Shown: positions 12,786 through 24,791 of the stretch, piece after piece
Position numbering within the stretch: position 1 is the first letter of the stretch
Layout: every line of letters starts with the position of its first letter
NCBI GenBank assembly: GCA_003255065.1
Contig: QAOA01005054.1
Coordinates: 63,895 to 127,894, forward strand
Length of the DNA: 64,000 nucleotides
Direction of reading: 5' to 3'
Origin: Cercis canadensis
Taxonomy: Eukaryota; Streptophyta; Magnoliopsida; Fabales; Fabaceae
Notes under the pieces: model-generated
Seen by the model: only the letters and a program-made list of their open reading frames with translations
Database searches by the model: none
Told to the model about the DNA's origin: nothing
Translations under genes and position numbers: made by a program

Positions 12786-14254
12786 AATTATAGGACTCTT
12801 GGCCTAACTCATGTTGAATTGTTTTTTTTTTACTGTAACAGTAGCATGACCCATTATATTAAGCTTGTGTTTCACTATGGGATAAATTTACTAACGATGT
12901 TGATTTGAGGTACGTAAGGGGTGAGGAAGATGTGTGTGATATAGATGTTGATCTTGTTTCCATCTCTGTAATAGATGAGATGTTCAAGGAGCATGGTTAT
13001 CAAGATCACCTTAAGTGTTTATAGTTAATCCTGGGTATGAATTTGAGAGAAAGGCTCAAGCTATTGAAAGGGGATGTAGATGTTATTGAGTTGATAAGTG
13101 AAACCTTAAAGACAACAGAAATAGAGTTTTTTTTTTTTGTGCATCCAGTAATAAAGGATCCTATCATAGTGGATGAGCCAATGACACTTCCTTACACTAG
13201 TGTAGATTTGGAGGCAGATAAGGATGATGATAATGAGCACATTGATGATAAATATCTACAAGAGGTGCTCGGTAAAGTAAACTTTTAGGACTTAAATGAT
13301 GAGGGGGGACATTGTGCTAAAGACAATGAAAGTGAAGGTGAAGGTGAAAATGCAGATGAAGAATATTATAGTGGTGATCCAAGCGGTTATTCCTATGACC
13401 TTAATGCAGATGACAGTCCATACATGACACCACCAAATATGCAATTATATGATGATGACGATAAGTTCTTCAACGAAAACACTGAAGTTGGTTTAGAGGA
13501 AGATGACAACCACAGAACATGCCAACAAAGGAGATTACAACTAGTCAGAAAATGAAAAAAAAATAAAAATACAAGAGCAACAGGAAAAAAAATAGCATAT
13601 ATGCCTTTTGAGGTATATGAAGATCTATTTGTAAGGGAGGAGTATCATATTGAAGAATTAGATACAGCAGCAGAGGACTCTGAAGATGAGGAAAAACATC
13701 AGTAAGTAAATCCACAATTTAATGAGGAGGCTGCATTTGGAGATGTGCACTTTGAGTTGGGCATGGAGTTCTCAACACTTGCTGTTTTTAAAAAGGTTGT
13801 GAAGGACTATACAGTGAATTTGGGAAGATAAGTTTACTGGATTAAGAATGATAAGAGTAGGGTTAGGCCAGTGTGCAATGAAAATTACCCATGAGAGATT
13901 ATTTGTTCTTATAGCAATCAAACAAGAAATTTTCAGATTATGACATTTTTTCCAAATCACACTTACGCTAGGAGAACAAAAAATAAACAGGCAAATAGAA
14001 CATGGATATCTGAGAAGTTAGTGTCATTCCTTAGAACACAGCTAGAGATGACAGTAAAAGATGGTTGGAAGATTTTGAAAGAGAATTATAAAGTTGAAGT
14101 GGATGAGCAGAAGGTTTATAGAGCTTTGAAAATTGCAAGAGATTATGTTGAAGGTTCTGAGAAAGTCCAGTACACTAAGTTTTGGAATTATGTGCAAGAA
14201 CTTAAGAGATGTAACCCAAACTCTTCGGTGTTATTGGGTGTGGACAAATCTTCA

Positions 14255-14579
14255 CCTCAAGCCCCACTTGTATTCAAACGATTTTATGTGTGTTTGGATG
14301 CATGCAAGAGGGGATTCATGAGTAGTTGTAGACCTTTGATTGGATTGGATGGTTGTTTCTTGAAAGATTATTATGGGGGAATATTGTTAACAGTTGTAGC
14401 ACAATATAAAAATAAGTCATTCTATCAAATTACATACGCCATTGTAGATTTGGAAAACAAGGAGACTTGGGCGTGGTTCTTGACTCTTTTGATTGAAGAT
14501 CTTGGTCATCCACATCACCATGGATACAATTTTATTTCTGACCAGCAAAAGGTATAAACAATTATTAATTTATTTTTTT
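14255..14579 (+). repeat. First copy of catalytic-exon duplication flanking N at 14580
   Basis: Repeated at 14581-14905 with a few substitutions (GTAGCAC/GTAGTAC, GCCATT/GCAATT, GGGCG/GGACG). Both copies end in the same T-run of the 14878 intron, so only one can belong to the gene. Probable contig-end overlap. Confidence 0.85.
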
Positions 14580-14580
14580 N

Positions 14581-14905
14581 CCTCAAGCCCCACTTGTATT
14601 CAAACGATTTTATGTGTGTTTGGATGCATGCAAGAGGGGATTCATGAGTAGTTGTAGACCTTTGATTGGATTGGATGGTTGTTTCTTGAAAGATTATTAT
14701 GGGGGAATATTGTTAACAGTTGTAGTACAATATAAAAATAAGTCATTCTATCAAATTACATACGCAATTGTAGATTTGGAAAACAAGGAGACCTGGACGT
14801 GGTTCTTGACTCTTTTGATTGAAGATCTTGGTCATCCATATCACCATGGATACAATTTTATTTCTGACCAGCAAAAGGTATAAACAATTATTAATTTATT
14901 TTTTT
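14581..14905 (+). repeat. Second copy of catalytic-exon duplication
   Basis: Near-identical to 14255-14579. This copy reads through the 93 bp intron into the next exon. Confidence 0.85.
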
Positions 14906-15643
14906 TATGCTGATGTCTTAGTTGAATGCCTCAATTGTGGGAGAATAACTTGGTTCTATTGATATTGTAGGGACTAGTGCCAGCCATGAAACAATTGCTG
15001 CCTGGTGTGCCACATAGATTCTGCATGAGGCATGTGTGGGCCAATTTCTCAAGAAGGTGGAAAGATGCTAACCTGAGGAAATTGATGTGGGCTGCTGCTA
15101 AGTCACATACAACGCAAGAGTGGGAGAAGAACATGGTCAAAATTCATGTAATAAACAAGTATGCAGTAGCATGGTTAAGGCTAAAAGAACTAGGAGCTTG
15201 GACTAGATCAGCCTTTAATTTATTTACAAAGAAGCAATGTTGTATCAACAACATGTGTGAACAGTTTAATTCTGAAATTGTCAAGTACAGGGGAAAATCA
15301 ATCATGACAATGGCTGAAAGCATTAGAGGCTACATAATGAGGAAGAAGAGGGACATGACAGAGAAGATTGAGAAGTATCGAGGTATAATTTGTCCTAAGG
15401 CACAGAGCAAACTTGACATAAAAAGGAGATAGTAGATTTTGGACTCCAACATGGGTAGGGGACTCTTATTACAACAAATTTGAGGTTGAGTATAGACCTT
15501 TGAACAAGGCAGTGGTTGATCTTGCTACAAGAATTTGTTCATGCAGAGAATGAAACTTAATTGGAATCTCATGCAAGCATGCATGTGCAACCTTGGCTAG
15601 GAAAGGGAAACCAACAGAGGAATATGTGCATGAATGGTACTCA

Positions 15644-15775
15644 ACAGCAACATGGAAGCAAGCTTATGAGCCATTCTTAGGGGCCGTACCAGGTGAAGAA
15701 TATTGGGCTCAAATAAGGCTTGAGACAGTCTAGCCACCACCTCTTAAGAGAAGACTCAGAAGGCCTAAAACACAG
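15644..15775 (+). repeat. 132 bp in-frame tandem duplication inside the MULE exon (copy 1)
   Basis: The segment from ACAGCAACATGG to AAACACAG recurs immediately at 15776-15907 with two or three differences. 132 bp is 44 codons, so the frame is kept. Both copies contain the same TAG in 'ETV-stop-PPPLKRR', so the stop predates the duplication. No N separates the copies, unlike the contig-end duplications. Confidence 0.85.
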
Positions 15776-16369
15776 ACAGCAACATGGAAGCAAGCTTATG
15801 AGCCATTCTTAGGGGCCGTACCAGGTGAAGAATATTGGCCTCAAATAGGGCTTGAGACAGTCTAGCCACCACCTCTTAAGAGAAGACTCAGAAGGCCTAA
15901 AACACAGAGAAAGAAGATCAACGACCCCCTTAAAGCACCCAGCACTGCCAAGCTAAAAAGAAAATATGAGGATATTAAATGTGGAAAATGTAGTCATTTT
16001 GGCCATAATACAAGAACATGTCAAGGTGGTCCTGTGAAGACAAAGAGGATGAAGAAGACAACATAAGAAACAAGGCAGTCAATCCAATCATCTCAATAGG
16101 AATCTCAATCACAAGCCCCACCTGTCTCTTCACAAGAAATAAGTCGCCAAGCTCCTCGACCAAAATTGTCAATTAGGAGGAATGTGAGTTAAAGTATCAG
16201 TATCTAAGGGTGTAATCGGTCTGGTTCGGTCCGGTTTACACCCCAAACCGAAAAAAACCGAGTCAATAAAATTTGGTTCGGTTCGGTTCGGTTTTTTATG
16301 ATTTTTTCAGAGAAACCGAGTCAAACCGAAACCGGTTCGATTTGGCCGGTTTTATCGGTTTTTCTGCTA

Positions 16370-17159
16370 CTGTAGCTTGAATATGGGATGCTTATCCCTG
16401 TGTGATTATTCGGAAAAACCAACCATATAAGGAAGCACCATTACCTCTGCTATATGTTCTAGTTTAGATGTATTTGAACAGCTATCTTGGTTCTCAATAT
16501 TCCAGCAGAACTGCAGGCAAAGCTTCATAATGCCATCCAGTATCCTTGACACAGAACCAATGTCCAGGAAAGACTGTGAAATTAAGGCTGCCAGATACCT
16601 ATAGGGGACATCAAACTCATACTATGATGATGCTGTAATAGACAGTACTTAGGCAAGACAGCCACCACAAGGAATAGAAGTGTCAACCACTGATAAGCTA
16701 ATGAGGCCATAATAAATTAGACATATTCCTATTAGACATATTCCTACACCTGAGAAGTTCTGCCCAGATTCAAACCACTTTTGCTATAAGGAGAGTACTA
16801 ATAAACAAAACTTGTAAGCAATTATCCATGTTTTCTTCTATTAAACTTTAAAGTAGTAAAAAATAAACAGAAATCAAACTCTTAGCATAAATTATTGCTC
16901 TATTTTCAACAAGCAATTGTCATAGAAAATTGTCAAGCACTAAATGTACCCAAGTGGAATTGGGTTCCTTTACAAACCACCACAACAAAATAACAGTCAA
17001 ATATCAGACATTCCAATTCAATGACCAACAAAACAATTGTAGAAATACAACAGAAAATCAGCAACAAAAACTTCCAGACTTATCAAACAGGCAAATCAGC
17101 AAAAAAAACAACAGAAATACAAGCAGAGAAAATCCAATCAGCAGCAGCTCACTAGTAAT
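16370..17159. other. Interior of hAT, 3' of the transposase, no gene seen
   Basis: AT-rich with A-runs at 17041-17130 and no recognisable coding. In transposase orientation this is the 3' side, beyond the LTR insertion, where the missing C-terminal dimerisation domain would be expected. I could not recognise it. Confidence 0.4.
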
Positions 17160-20012
17160 TGATGAGCTGCCGAGGCTCCTCAAATTAATTAAGTTTAAGG
17201 TCGGTTACCTAAGCTATTTGCAGCATAGGACAGCCCTAAGTCGAACCTAAAGATTGTTCTATTTAGTGAATCATATTAAGAAGCATGTAAACAGGGGGGT
17301 TGTGTTTGTTTTAAGTGCTTGACAGAAATTAATTGAAAGTGGTAACCTAAAGGAAAACAACCAATCCAAGCCTTAACTGATTCTGATTTTGATTCATCCT
17401 TGATTTCTAATGATCCATTCAATTATTAATCATGTTCTTGGCCTTTAAAACATATCAAGACGCCTCTCAATGTTCTATGGATGTCCACTGGTTAAGCAAC
17501 CAGAATTCGGATTCAACTAAGACCAAATGAATTAAGCAAACATTCAAGTCTAGTTTTACCTAAGTCCATGATCCAGCCAAGGTGATTAATCCATCCAAAA
17601 GCTCAGAAACATTAATCAACCATACAATCCTCTTTAATCACATGCAATTAAGCAATCACACATGAAGATCCAAATTCAAATTTTAACAATCCAAACAGAA
17701 TAGTCCAGAGAATTGAAAGAACTTTGATTAACAACTAAAATGAAGAACAACTACTCATAATCTCAAAACCAATAATCAGAATAGCAAAACCTGGATTGAT
17801 ATGTTAGATTAGTGATGAGCTGCCGAGGCTCCTCAAATTAGTTAATGTTTTAGGTCGGTTACCTAGCTTTTTGCAGCATAGGATAGCCCTAAGTCGAACC
17901 TAAGGATTGTTCTATTTAGTGAATCATATTGAAAAGCATGTAAACAGAGGGGGTTGAGTTTGGTTTAAGTGATTAACGAAAATTAATTATCAGTGGTAAC
18001 CTAAGAGAAAACAACTAATCCAAGCCTTAACTAGTTCTGATTTTAGTTCATCCTTGATGTCTAATGATCCATTCAATTATTAACCATGTTCTTGGCCTTT
18101 AAAACATGTCAAGAAGCCTCTCAATGTTCTATGGATTCCACTGGTTAAGCAACCAGAATTCGGATTCAACTAAGACCAAATGAATTAAGCAAACATTCAA
18201 GTCTAGTTTTACCTAAGTCCATGATCCAGCCAAGGTGATTAATCCATCCAAAAGCTCAGAAACATTAATCAACCATACAATCCTCTTTTATCACATGCAA
18301 CACATGAATAATCCAATTCGAATTAAGCAATTCAAACAGAATATTTCAGAGGATTGAAAGAACTTCGATTAACAACTAAAAGGAAGAACAACAACTCATA
18401 ATCTCAAAACCAATAATCAGAATAGCAAAACCTGGATTGATATGTTGGATTAGCCCTCCATGAACAAGAGGAGCTGAAGTTCTTACAAAATATCTAAAAG
18501 AAAACTTAAGAACTAAGGAAAGCTCAAAAATCTGTCTAAAATATCTAATGAGGTGATTCTGAATTTCGGCTGCCTCCTTCTTCTGATATAGACCTCCAAT
18601 TTTACATGCACACCTAAATTGCCCTTAGGGCACACTTGTTCCCATGGGCCTTAGCTTCAATTGGGCTTTGGTTTGGGCCCATTTGGACTTGTCATGAGGA
18701 AGTTAGGCCCATTTAAGTGGCAGAAGGTGTCTGGAACCGTCAGCTAACTTGCACAGCAAATAAGACCATCTTCCACATAAAATATGGTGAACCGGTCTTC
18801 ATATCAATTGAAGCTCTGTCTGTTAGCTTTCCAATGGTACCAGTTTCAGGTCAATATGACATCTACAACTCAAGTTATGACCCAAATACTGCATGTAGGT
18901 CAGGATCCTGCGACAGCATGTCTTCTCTGGCTTCCAGGCTGCATATGACCTTCTGAACGTCCGAATTAGCTTTGGAGCCCTGAAAGAAAGTTGTAGACAA
19001 TTCTCTCAGCTTTCCAACAAGGTATGACTCGGAATTTTTGGACATCCAGAACTCAAGATATGCCTGAAACACAGAGACAGCATATAATGCCCAGTATTGC
19101 TGGAAATTGCAATTAAGCATAAATGGATCCTAAGTCATGAAATGAGGTCTAAGTCTATGCAATTCAGCCCAAAAGAGGTTTAAAAGACTAAGTATGAGGA
19201 ATAACTATTGTATAAAAAGTGTGTTCATCAATTAGCCCTCCATGAACAAGAGGAGCTGAAGTTCTTACAAAATATCTAAAAGAAAACTTAAGAACTAAGG
19301 AAAGCTCAAAAATCTGTCTAAAATATCTAATGAGGTGATTCTGAATTTCGGCTGCCTCCTTCTTCTGATATAGACCTCCAATTTTACATGCACACCTAAA
19401 TTGCCCTTAGGGCACACTTGTTTCCATGGGCCTTAGCTTCAATTGGGCTTTGGTTTGGGCCCATTTGGACTTGTCATGAGGAAGTTAAACCCATTTAAGT
19501 AGCAGAAGGTGTCTGGAACCGTCAGCTAACTTGCACAGTAAATAAGACCATCTTCCACGTAAAATATGGTGAACCGGTATTCATATAAATTGAATCTCTA
19601 TCTGTTAGCTTTCCAATGGTACCCGTTTCAGGTCCATATGACATCTACAACTCAAGTTATGACCCAAATACTGCATGTAGGTCAGGATCCTGCGACAGCA
19701 TGTCTTCTCTGGCTTCCAGGCTGCATATGACCTTCTGAACGTCCGAATTAGCTTTGGAGCCCTGAAAGAAAGTTGTAGACAATTCTCTCAGCTTTCCAAC
19801 AAGGTATGACTCGGAATTTCTAGACATCCAGAACTCAAGATATGCCTGAAACACAGAGACAGCATATAATGCCCAGTATTGCTGAAAATTGCAATTAAGC
19901 ATAAATGGATCCTAAGTCATGAAATGAGGTCTAAGTCTATGTAATTCAGCCCAAAAGAGGTTTAAAAGACTAAGTATGAGGAATAACTATTGTATAAAAA
20001 GTGTGTTCATCA
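17160..20012 (-). mobile_element. Outer solo LTR inside the hAT, target duplication GTAAT
   Basis: Begins TGATGAGCTG and ends GTGTTCATCA (TG...CA with TGATGA/TCATCA inverted tips), flanked by GTAAT at 17155-17159 and 20013-20017. Without the inner insertion it is about 1,435 bp. No internal retrotransposon region, primer site or gag/pol is present, so it is a solo LTR. Orientation is uncertain. Confidence 0.85.
17813..19230 (-). mobile_element. Inner solo LTR of the same family, target duplication ATTAG
   Basis: A complete 1,418 bp LTR from TGATGAGCTG to GTTCATCA. It is inserted in its own relative: the outer LTR breaks at ATTAG (17808-17812) and resumes at ATTAG (19231-19235). The 17160-17812 part matches the start of the inner LTR with moderate divergence including indels. 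The 19236-20012 part matches the inner LTR's end with about 2 percent differences by eye. Confidence 0.88.
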
Positions 20013-21460
20013 GTAATCCAATCCAATCCCAAACCAATTGCTACTGCAAAAACCAATATCCATTTATCAGCATCATAGGGATAAACATTAAATTGTAGTG
20101 TAAAAATATAAATAAGATTTACATAAGTATGAGGAATAACTATTGTATAAAAAGTGTGTTCATCAAAGTTCAAGGTAACATCATAAAAAAATTTCAAAAA
20201 CTTGACAAACACACGTGCACGTACCCAATCGTCTGAACTTGGAGGGCAATCATTACCAAAAGCTATATTGTAACCAGAATCATCGTCTTCAAGGCGTGCA
20301 AAAGCCTTTTCAAATTTTACAGCAGCTTCTAACATTAGATAAGTTGAGTTCCATCTTGTAGGACAATCAAGACAAACAGAATGCTTACATTCTATATTTG
20401 TAAAGCTTATAGCTTGTTTAAAAACAACCATTCTAGCAAGGGATCCCTTCACATACTTGACTGCTGCCCTAATTCTAGCAATTGAAGGGTTTATCTCTTT
20501 TAAACCTTCACTAACAATGAGATTTAAAATATGAGCAAAGCACCTCAAATGCATGAATTCTCCGTTCAAGATAGTCTCATTCCAATCATTTAACCTCCTA
20601 ACCAAATATGCAAGAGCAACACTATTTGAGCTAGCATTATCTACGGTTATAGTGCAAACCTTAGAAATGCCCCATTCCTTTATTGTCCTCTCTAAAGCTT
20701 TTCCTATTGTTTCTCCTTTATGATTAGAAATTAGAGAGAATGACAATATCTTCTTATTTATAGCCCAATCATCCCCAATGTAACGCCCAGTCACACACAT
20801 GTAATTAAAGTTTTGAATGGAAGTCCAAGTGTCAGTAGTAAGGCCAACCATTTGAGAAGAAGAAGACAAATAATTTTTCAGAATTTTCTTCTCTTTGATA
20901 TACATGTTCATGACATCTTTAGCAATAGTTACCCTTGAAGGAACTTGAAATTTTGGCGATGCAACATTTATAAAGTGTCTAAAACCTTCATTCTCCACAA
21001 ACTTAAATGATAATTCATCAACACATATCATTCTAGCAAGTGCTAATCTACATTCTTGTTGACTAAAAGTGTGCAACTTCATTGTCTTCTCATTCCCCTC
21101 ATCTTCCGGAATAGACACATACCCAACCTCTCTTTGTTTCTTATCAACTTTTTTATTATTAGGATTTTTGGGACAAGCAGCCAAGTGATTCAACATAGAT
21201 GAAGTCCCATTCTTTCCACTAAGGGCTGCATAACTCTTCCCACAATAATTACACCCAGCTCTCTTACCATCTTTAATCTTAGTAAAATGTTTCCAAACAA
21301 CAGAAGTCAATCTAGAGGTAGTACTAGCTGTTACCTCAGTTCCATCGTGACTGTCCTCAATTTGCATTTGGATGCTCTCATCCGGAGTAGGAGCACTCCC
21401 CACAACCGTGCCCGTAGTTTGGGTTGTTCTAAGAGGCATGAAGATATCTTCTTTATCCAT
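19970..21460 (-). pseudogene. hAT (RICESLEEPER-like) transposase, C-terminally truncated
   Basis: A 496-residue open frame. Residues 51-97 form a BED zinc finger (VVWKHFTKI, C70, C73, H92, C96). The RNase-H-like core has D210 in TTDTWTS, D274 in TVDNASSN, the RCFAHILNLIV block at 306-316 and CPTRWNSTY at 366-374. This is the transposase of the surrounding hAT and acts in the nucleus on its own ends. The frame breaks before the C-terminal hAT dimerisation domain (known family length about 650-750 residues). The last ~16 residues come from the solo LTR inserted at 20012, and residues 433-445 derive from a 42 bp piece identical to that LTR's end. A GT...CAG intron may lie at about 20053-20122. 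Non-functional as seen. Confidence 0.85.
20124..20165. repeat. 42 bp copy of the solo-LTR terminus inside the hAT transposase frame
   Basis: The TAAGTATGAGGAATAACTAT...GTGTTCATCA segment is identical to the last ~42 bases of both solo LTRs (ending 19230 and 20012), but lies 110 bp away from the LTR insertion point. It replaces what is normally a conserved hAT segment. Confidence 0.8.
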
Positions 21461-23638
21461 ATCCCAAATTGCACAATATATCTATAGAAAAATTAGAATT
21501 GGTTAGGCTGTCCTTGATTATCCTCATAAATTACAATGACCAATTCATTGCAGCAGAAGATATGCAATCTACAGAAAGAAAAGTACTGCAGAAAAGAGTG
21601 AAGAATTTGAAGAACTATATGCAGAATTCGTATATAAGTTGACAATGAAAAAACTATGACATAACATATAAAAAACAGCACTGAAAATCTGTGACTAAAA
21701 TGAAGCAAAGATGATATATAAATTACAGGCTTACATCCCTAAATCAATAAGCAAAGTATCTTGAAGTCTTCATTCTATTAGCCATCCCATTTTCATTTTT
21801 TCTACCAACCACACCAATCCAAACCATACTACGAGTGGTCTATTACTCTGTTATTAGACAAACTATCTTGAAGTCATGAGATATGTTTTGATGAGGGCAG
21901 GTGTGTCAATTTAAAATTTCAGCAGAATCTTATCAGACTTCAATAAAATGTAAGAGAGTTCATGATTTACAACTTTTTTTCTACCTTTTGATTCTTTTTC
22001 TTTTTCTTTTGCTGAAATAAACTCGTTTTGATTCTGTATCTACAAGGAAGATCTGGATCATAAATTTAACTGTGTATTTATCACAAGTAGCCAAAAAGAT
22101 AAGGCAGGGAATCATGCTACTATCTTGCAACTTAAAAGCATCACACAGTCCAATAAATGTACATGTTAATGGTGTTTGATTTCCCAGTTAGTACAACCGA
22201 AACCCATTTGGTTTGCAGAATGTAAACCCATACTTTACCTTCTGGTTCTAGTTATGAACCCCAAAATTCAAACACAAAAGTTTCAGTTTAGTCCAAACAC
22301 AAAATCCAAAACCCTAAAAAGTAACAATCATTATTAAATCTATGCCAGAACCAAACAAAACACCCCAAAAATCACAGAGCCACACATGAGCTGGGGGGGG
22401 GGGTACCACACTTCCATGGCATCTTTGATCTTCTCATCTCACTTTCTTCTTATTTAAAGATATTTTTGTCACAAGAAAGGATTAATATTTATATGCAGCA
22501 TACACTGATCAAGTGCAACCTCACAAAATCAACAGATCAATATGGATATATAATTGGAAAAACACAAAACAATTCAATATAATTTGTGAGACAATGTTTC
22601 AAATCAAGTGGAATAAGGCAGAACCAAAATGATCCAATTTCTTCTATTTCTTAAGCATAACCAAAACAGGACATTTAACAATTTGCATCTTTAAAAAATC
22701 TTTGATACTGACTAACATATGCATGTATCAGACCGTGGGAAAGACTAGCCTCATATTAAAGAGACCTCAAAATAACTTGCGATATCAGTATTCACCAACC
22801 ATTAGATAAGTGGCTCAATGTCAGAGATGGCATTCACTTAATGACTTATATTTTAAATTTCAAAAGGGGAAAGGAAAATAATAGCAATTGCAGGACTATG
22901 TATCAATGCATGTACACAGAGTTGATATTTAACTTTTATGGAAGTATGTCTCCAATTTATATCTCATAAGAGAAAACCATAACCATGAACCCTAATGATT
23001 TATAACAAAAAGAAAATAAATAATCTTTTGATGAATAGAGTAGGCATAGAAAGTAGAAAATGAAGCTGCAAGACTGTATTCTTCTTGTTTGTGAGCTCAA
23101 TTTCCGTTACGCATGTTGTTAACTTGCGTCCCAGTCCTAAAAAGTGAATTAGATATTTCGAACTCGAACTTTTTTATTTTTTTCCTTTTCACTTTATTTA
23201 CATTTTTCATATCTGAAATCTGAGAACAGAAGCTCAAAGGCAAAGAGAAGAGTAATCCATACGTATAAAAGCTTCAAATCAAGTGGAATAAGACAACAAG
23301 AGGAATAAGGCCAGAAGCTCAACTACTAAAGCAAATACAACCAGAAAAACACTTCACTTGTGCGCCAAACCTCATCCAAGAAAATATAAAATGCATGCAA
23401 AACAGAGAGAGAAGCATAACTCACCAGTCCACAGAGCGAGACAATCGACGGTCCGACGGAGAACAGAGAGACCGAGAGATGAGAGGAGAGGCGATGGCTT
23501 CAGTCGATGGAAGTCCGAGAAGGCGAGAACGAGTTAGGGATTTGACTATTTGAGAATGGGAGGGATTAAGGGTCGAAAAGAAGAGAACTTAGGTTTAGGG
23601 ATTGTGATTTCTGATTTGTGAATTTGTGAGGAGATTTC
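21461..23638. other. hAT 5' region (leader/promoter side), no gene seen
   Basis: Between the transposase start and the right terminus. AT-rich with no coding similarity. A G-run lies at 22390-22402. The GAGAGGCGATGG-type purine-rich 23400-23690 stretch before the subterminal repeats resembles a transcribed leader. Confidence 0.4.
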
Positions 23639-23883
23639 TGAAGGGAGGGAGGGATAAGGAGGTGTCAAAAAGAAGGTAAAACGACGTCGTTTCATTAGAC
23701 TCGGTTCGGTTCGGTTATTTATCGGTTTTTCTTCAGTGGAACCGAGAACCGAACCGCATGTCTCAGTTTTTCAGAAATTCAAACCGAAAACCGGACCACC
23801 TCTCTCGGTTTGACTCGATTTTGGCTTGGTTCGGTTCGGTTCGGTCTGTTTTACCGGTTTTCCGGTTTTCCCTTACACCCCTA
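23639..23883. repeat. Internal extra copy of the hAT right terminus
   Basis: 245 bp nearly identical to 24477-24721 (six or so substitutions), starting TGAAGGGAGGGAGGG and ending in the full terminal TTACACCCCTA. The sequence after it (ACCTCAAC) is not a target duplication shared with 16197. Confidence 0.85.
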
Positions 23884-24476
23884 ACCTCAACATCACCTAT
23901 TATCTAACGTCGTTACTCTTTCTTTTTCATTGGGCGGAGGTGAGACTTTTGTTCAGAGGCAAGACTAAAAGTTAAAAGATAACAAAAAATAAAAAATAAA
24001 AAATAAAAATAAAACCATCAGGTCGTGTTCAATTATACAGAAGCACATCCCTAATTATCATATGCATGTAATCTTTTTCTCTTTCATCTCTGCTAAATAA
24101 CTTTTCCTACTTTTTTTTTTCTTTCAAAAACCACTACAAACACGCCATTACACTTGGAGAATACTAGGGATCTATATGCATGAATATGAGAATATGCATG
24201 CCATTCCTAAACCAAAGAATGAGATCAATGCACCAAACGGTCTGTGTCTGGGTGAAATTGAGTTTGAACCTAGAGTCGTAGGCAAAATAAAAAAGAAAAA
24301 AGAAAAAAAAAGAATGAGACCATTGTGTGAACTAGTACCTATGTAAGCTGCTCATTGTACATACTAGTTCACTTTGTTGGATAGAAAGATTTCTTCCACC
24401 TTTACCAGTTTTGTGAGCGTTATACCTTGTTGAAATAAAGGAGCATATTCAAGAAAATTAAATATAATAACATATT
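23884..24476. other. Spacer between the two hAT right termini
   Basis: About 590 bp with an AATAAAAA-type simple repeat near 23986-24013 and no coding. Origin unknown: either internal hAT sequence or flank captured from a different site. Confidence 0.4.
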
Positions 24477-24791
24477 TGAAGGGAGGGAGGGATAAGGAGG
24501 TGTAAAAAAGAAGGTAAAACGATGTCGTTTCATCAGACTCGGTTCGGTTCGGTTATTTATCGGTTTTTCTTCAGTGGAACCGAGAACCGAACCGCATGTC
24601 TCGGTTTTTCAGAAATTCAAACCGAAAACCGGACCACCTCTCTCGGTTTGACTCGGTTTTGGCTTGGTTCGGTTCGGTTCGGTCGGTTTTACCGGTTTTC
24701 CGGTTTTCCCTTACACCCCTATCAGTATCTATGACAATGTTTGATTGTTTTTTAATAAGGTCCATAATTATGTTAAATGTTATTCTTTCAG

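Larger units (their letters stand above)
12846..16183 (+). pseudogene. MULE (MuDR-type) transposase, main exons
   Basis: The frame starts MTHYIKLVFHYG after an acceptor-like TGTAACAG. Domains in order: PB1-like (12846-13150, VDLVSISVIDEMFKEHGY); acidic linker (13290-13700); MuDR-type DNA-binding region (about 13740-13960); MULE catalytic domain (14280-15110, with RPLIGLDGCFLKDYYGG carrying the first Asp, and a second block VPHRFCMRHVWANF); SWIM finger (about 15539-15590, CxC then CKHACA); CCHC knuckle (15980-16022, CGKCSHFGHNTRTC). An intron of 93 bp lies at 14878-14970 (GT...AG) and joins DQQK to GLVPAM. Part of the catalytic exon is repeated across the N at 14580. Several stops and frameshifts (e.g. 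TAG at 13021, TAG near 15430, TAG at 15732) make it a pseudogene. The last exon is at 24792-24983. Confidence 0.85.
16205..24721. mobile_element. hAT transposon, 8.5 kb, with perfect 8 bp target duplication TCAGTATC
   Basis: Left end TAAGGGTGTAA and right end TTACACCCCTA form short inverted termini (one mismatch), flanked by TCAGTATC at 16197-16204 and 24722-24729. Eight-base duplications are the hAT signature. Both ends have dense GGTTCGGTTCGG/AACCGA subterminal repeats (16219-16365, 23700-23880, 24535-24715). It encodes a BED-type hAT transposase on the minus strand and is interrupted by nested solo LTRs at 17160-20012. The right terminus is present twice. Confidence 0.9.
16184..24791 (+). 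other. Last intron of the MULE transposase, swollen by a hAT insertion
   Basis: Donor GTGAGT follows the exon end encoding LSIRRN at 16183. Acceptor TTCTTTCAG precedes VQPDQPANRV at 24792, both in phase 0. Removing the hAT (16205-24721) and one 8 bp duplication leaves an intron of about 83 bp. The hAT sits 20 bases after the donor. Confidence 0.8.

Noticed and set aside
10244..12845. Left terminal repeat of the MULE at 12846
   Set aside because: I looked for a GAGTAAA...TTTTGGTCC type end and found none, so the span of that MULE is not given as an element.
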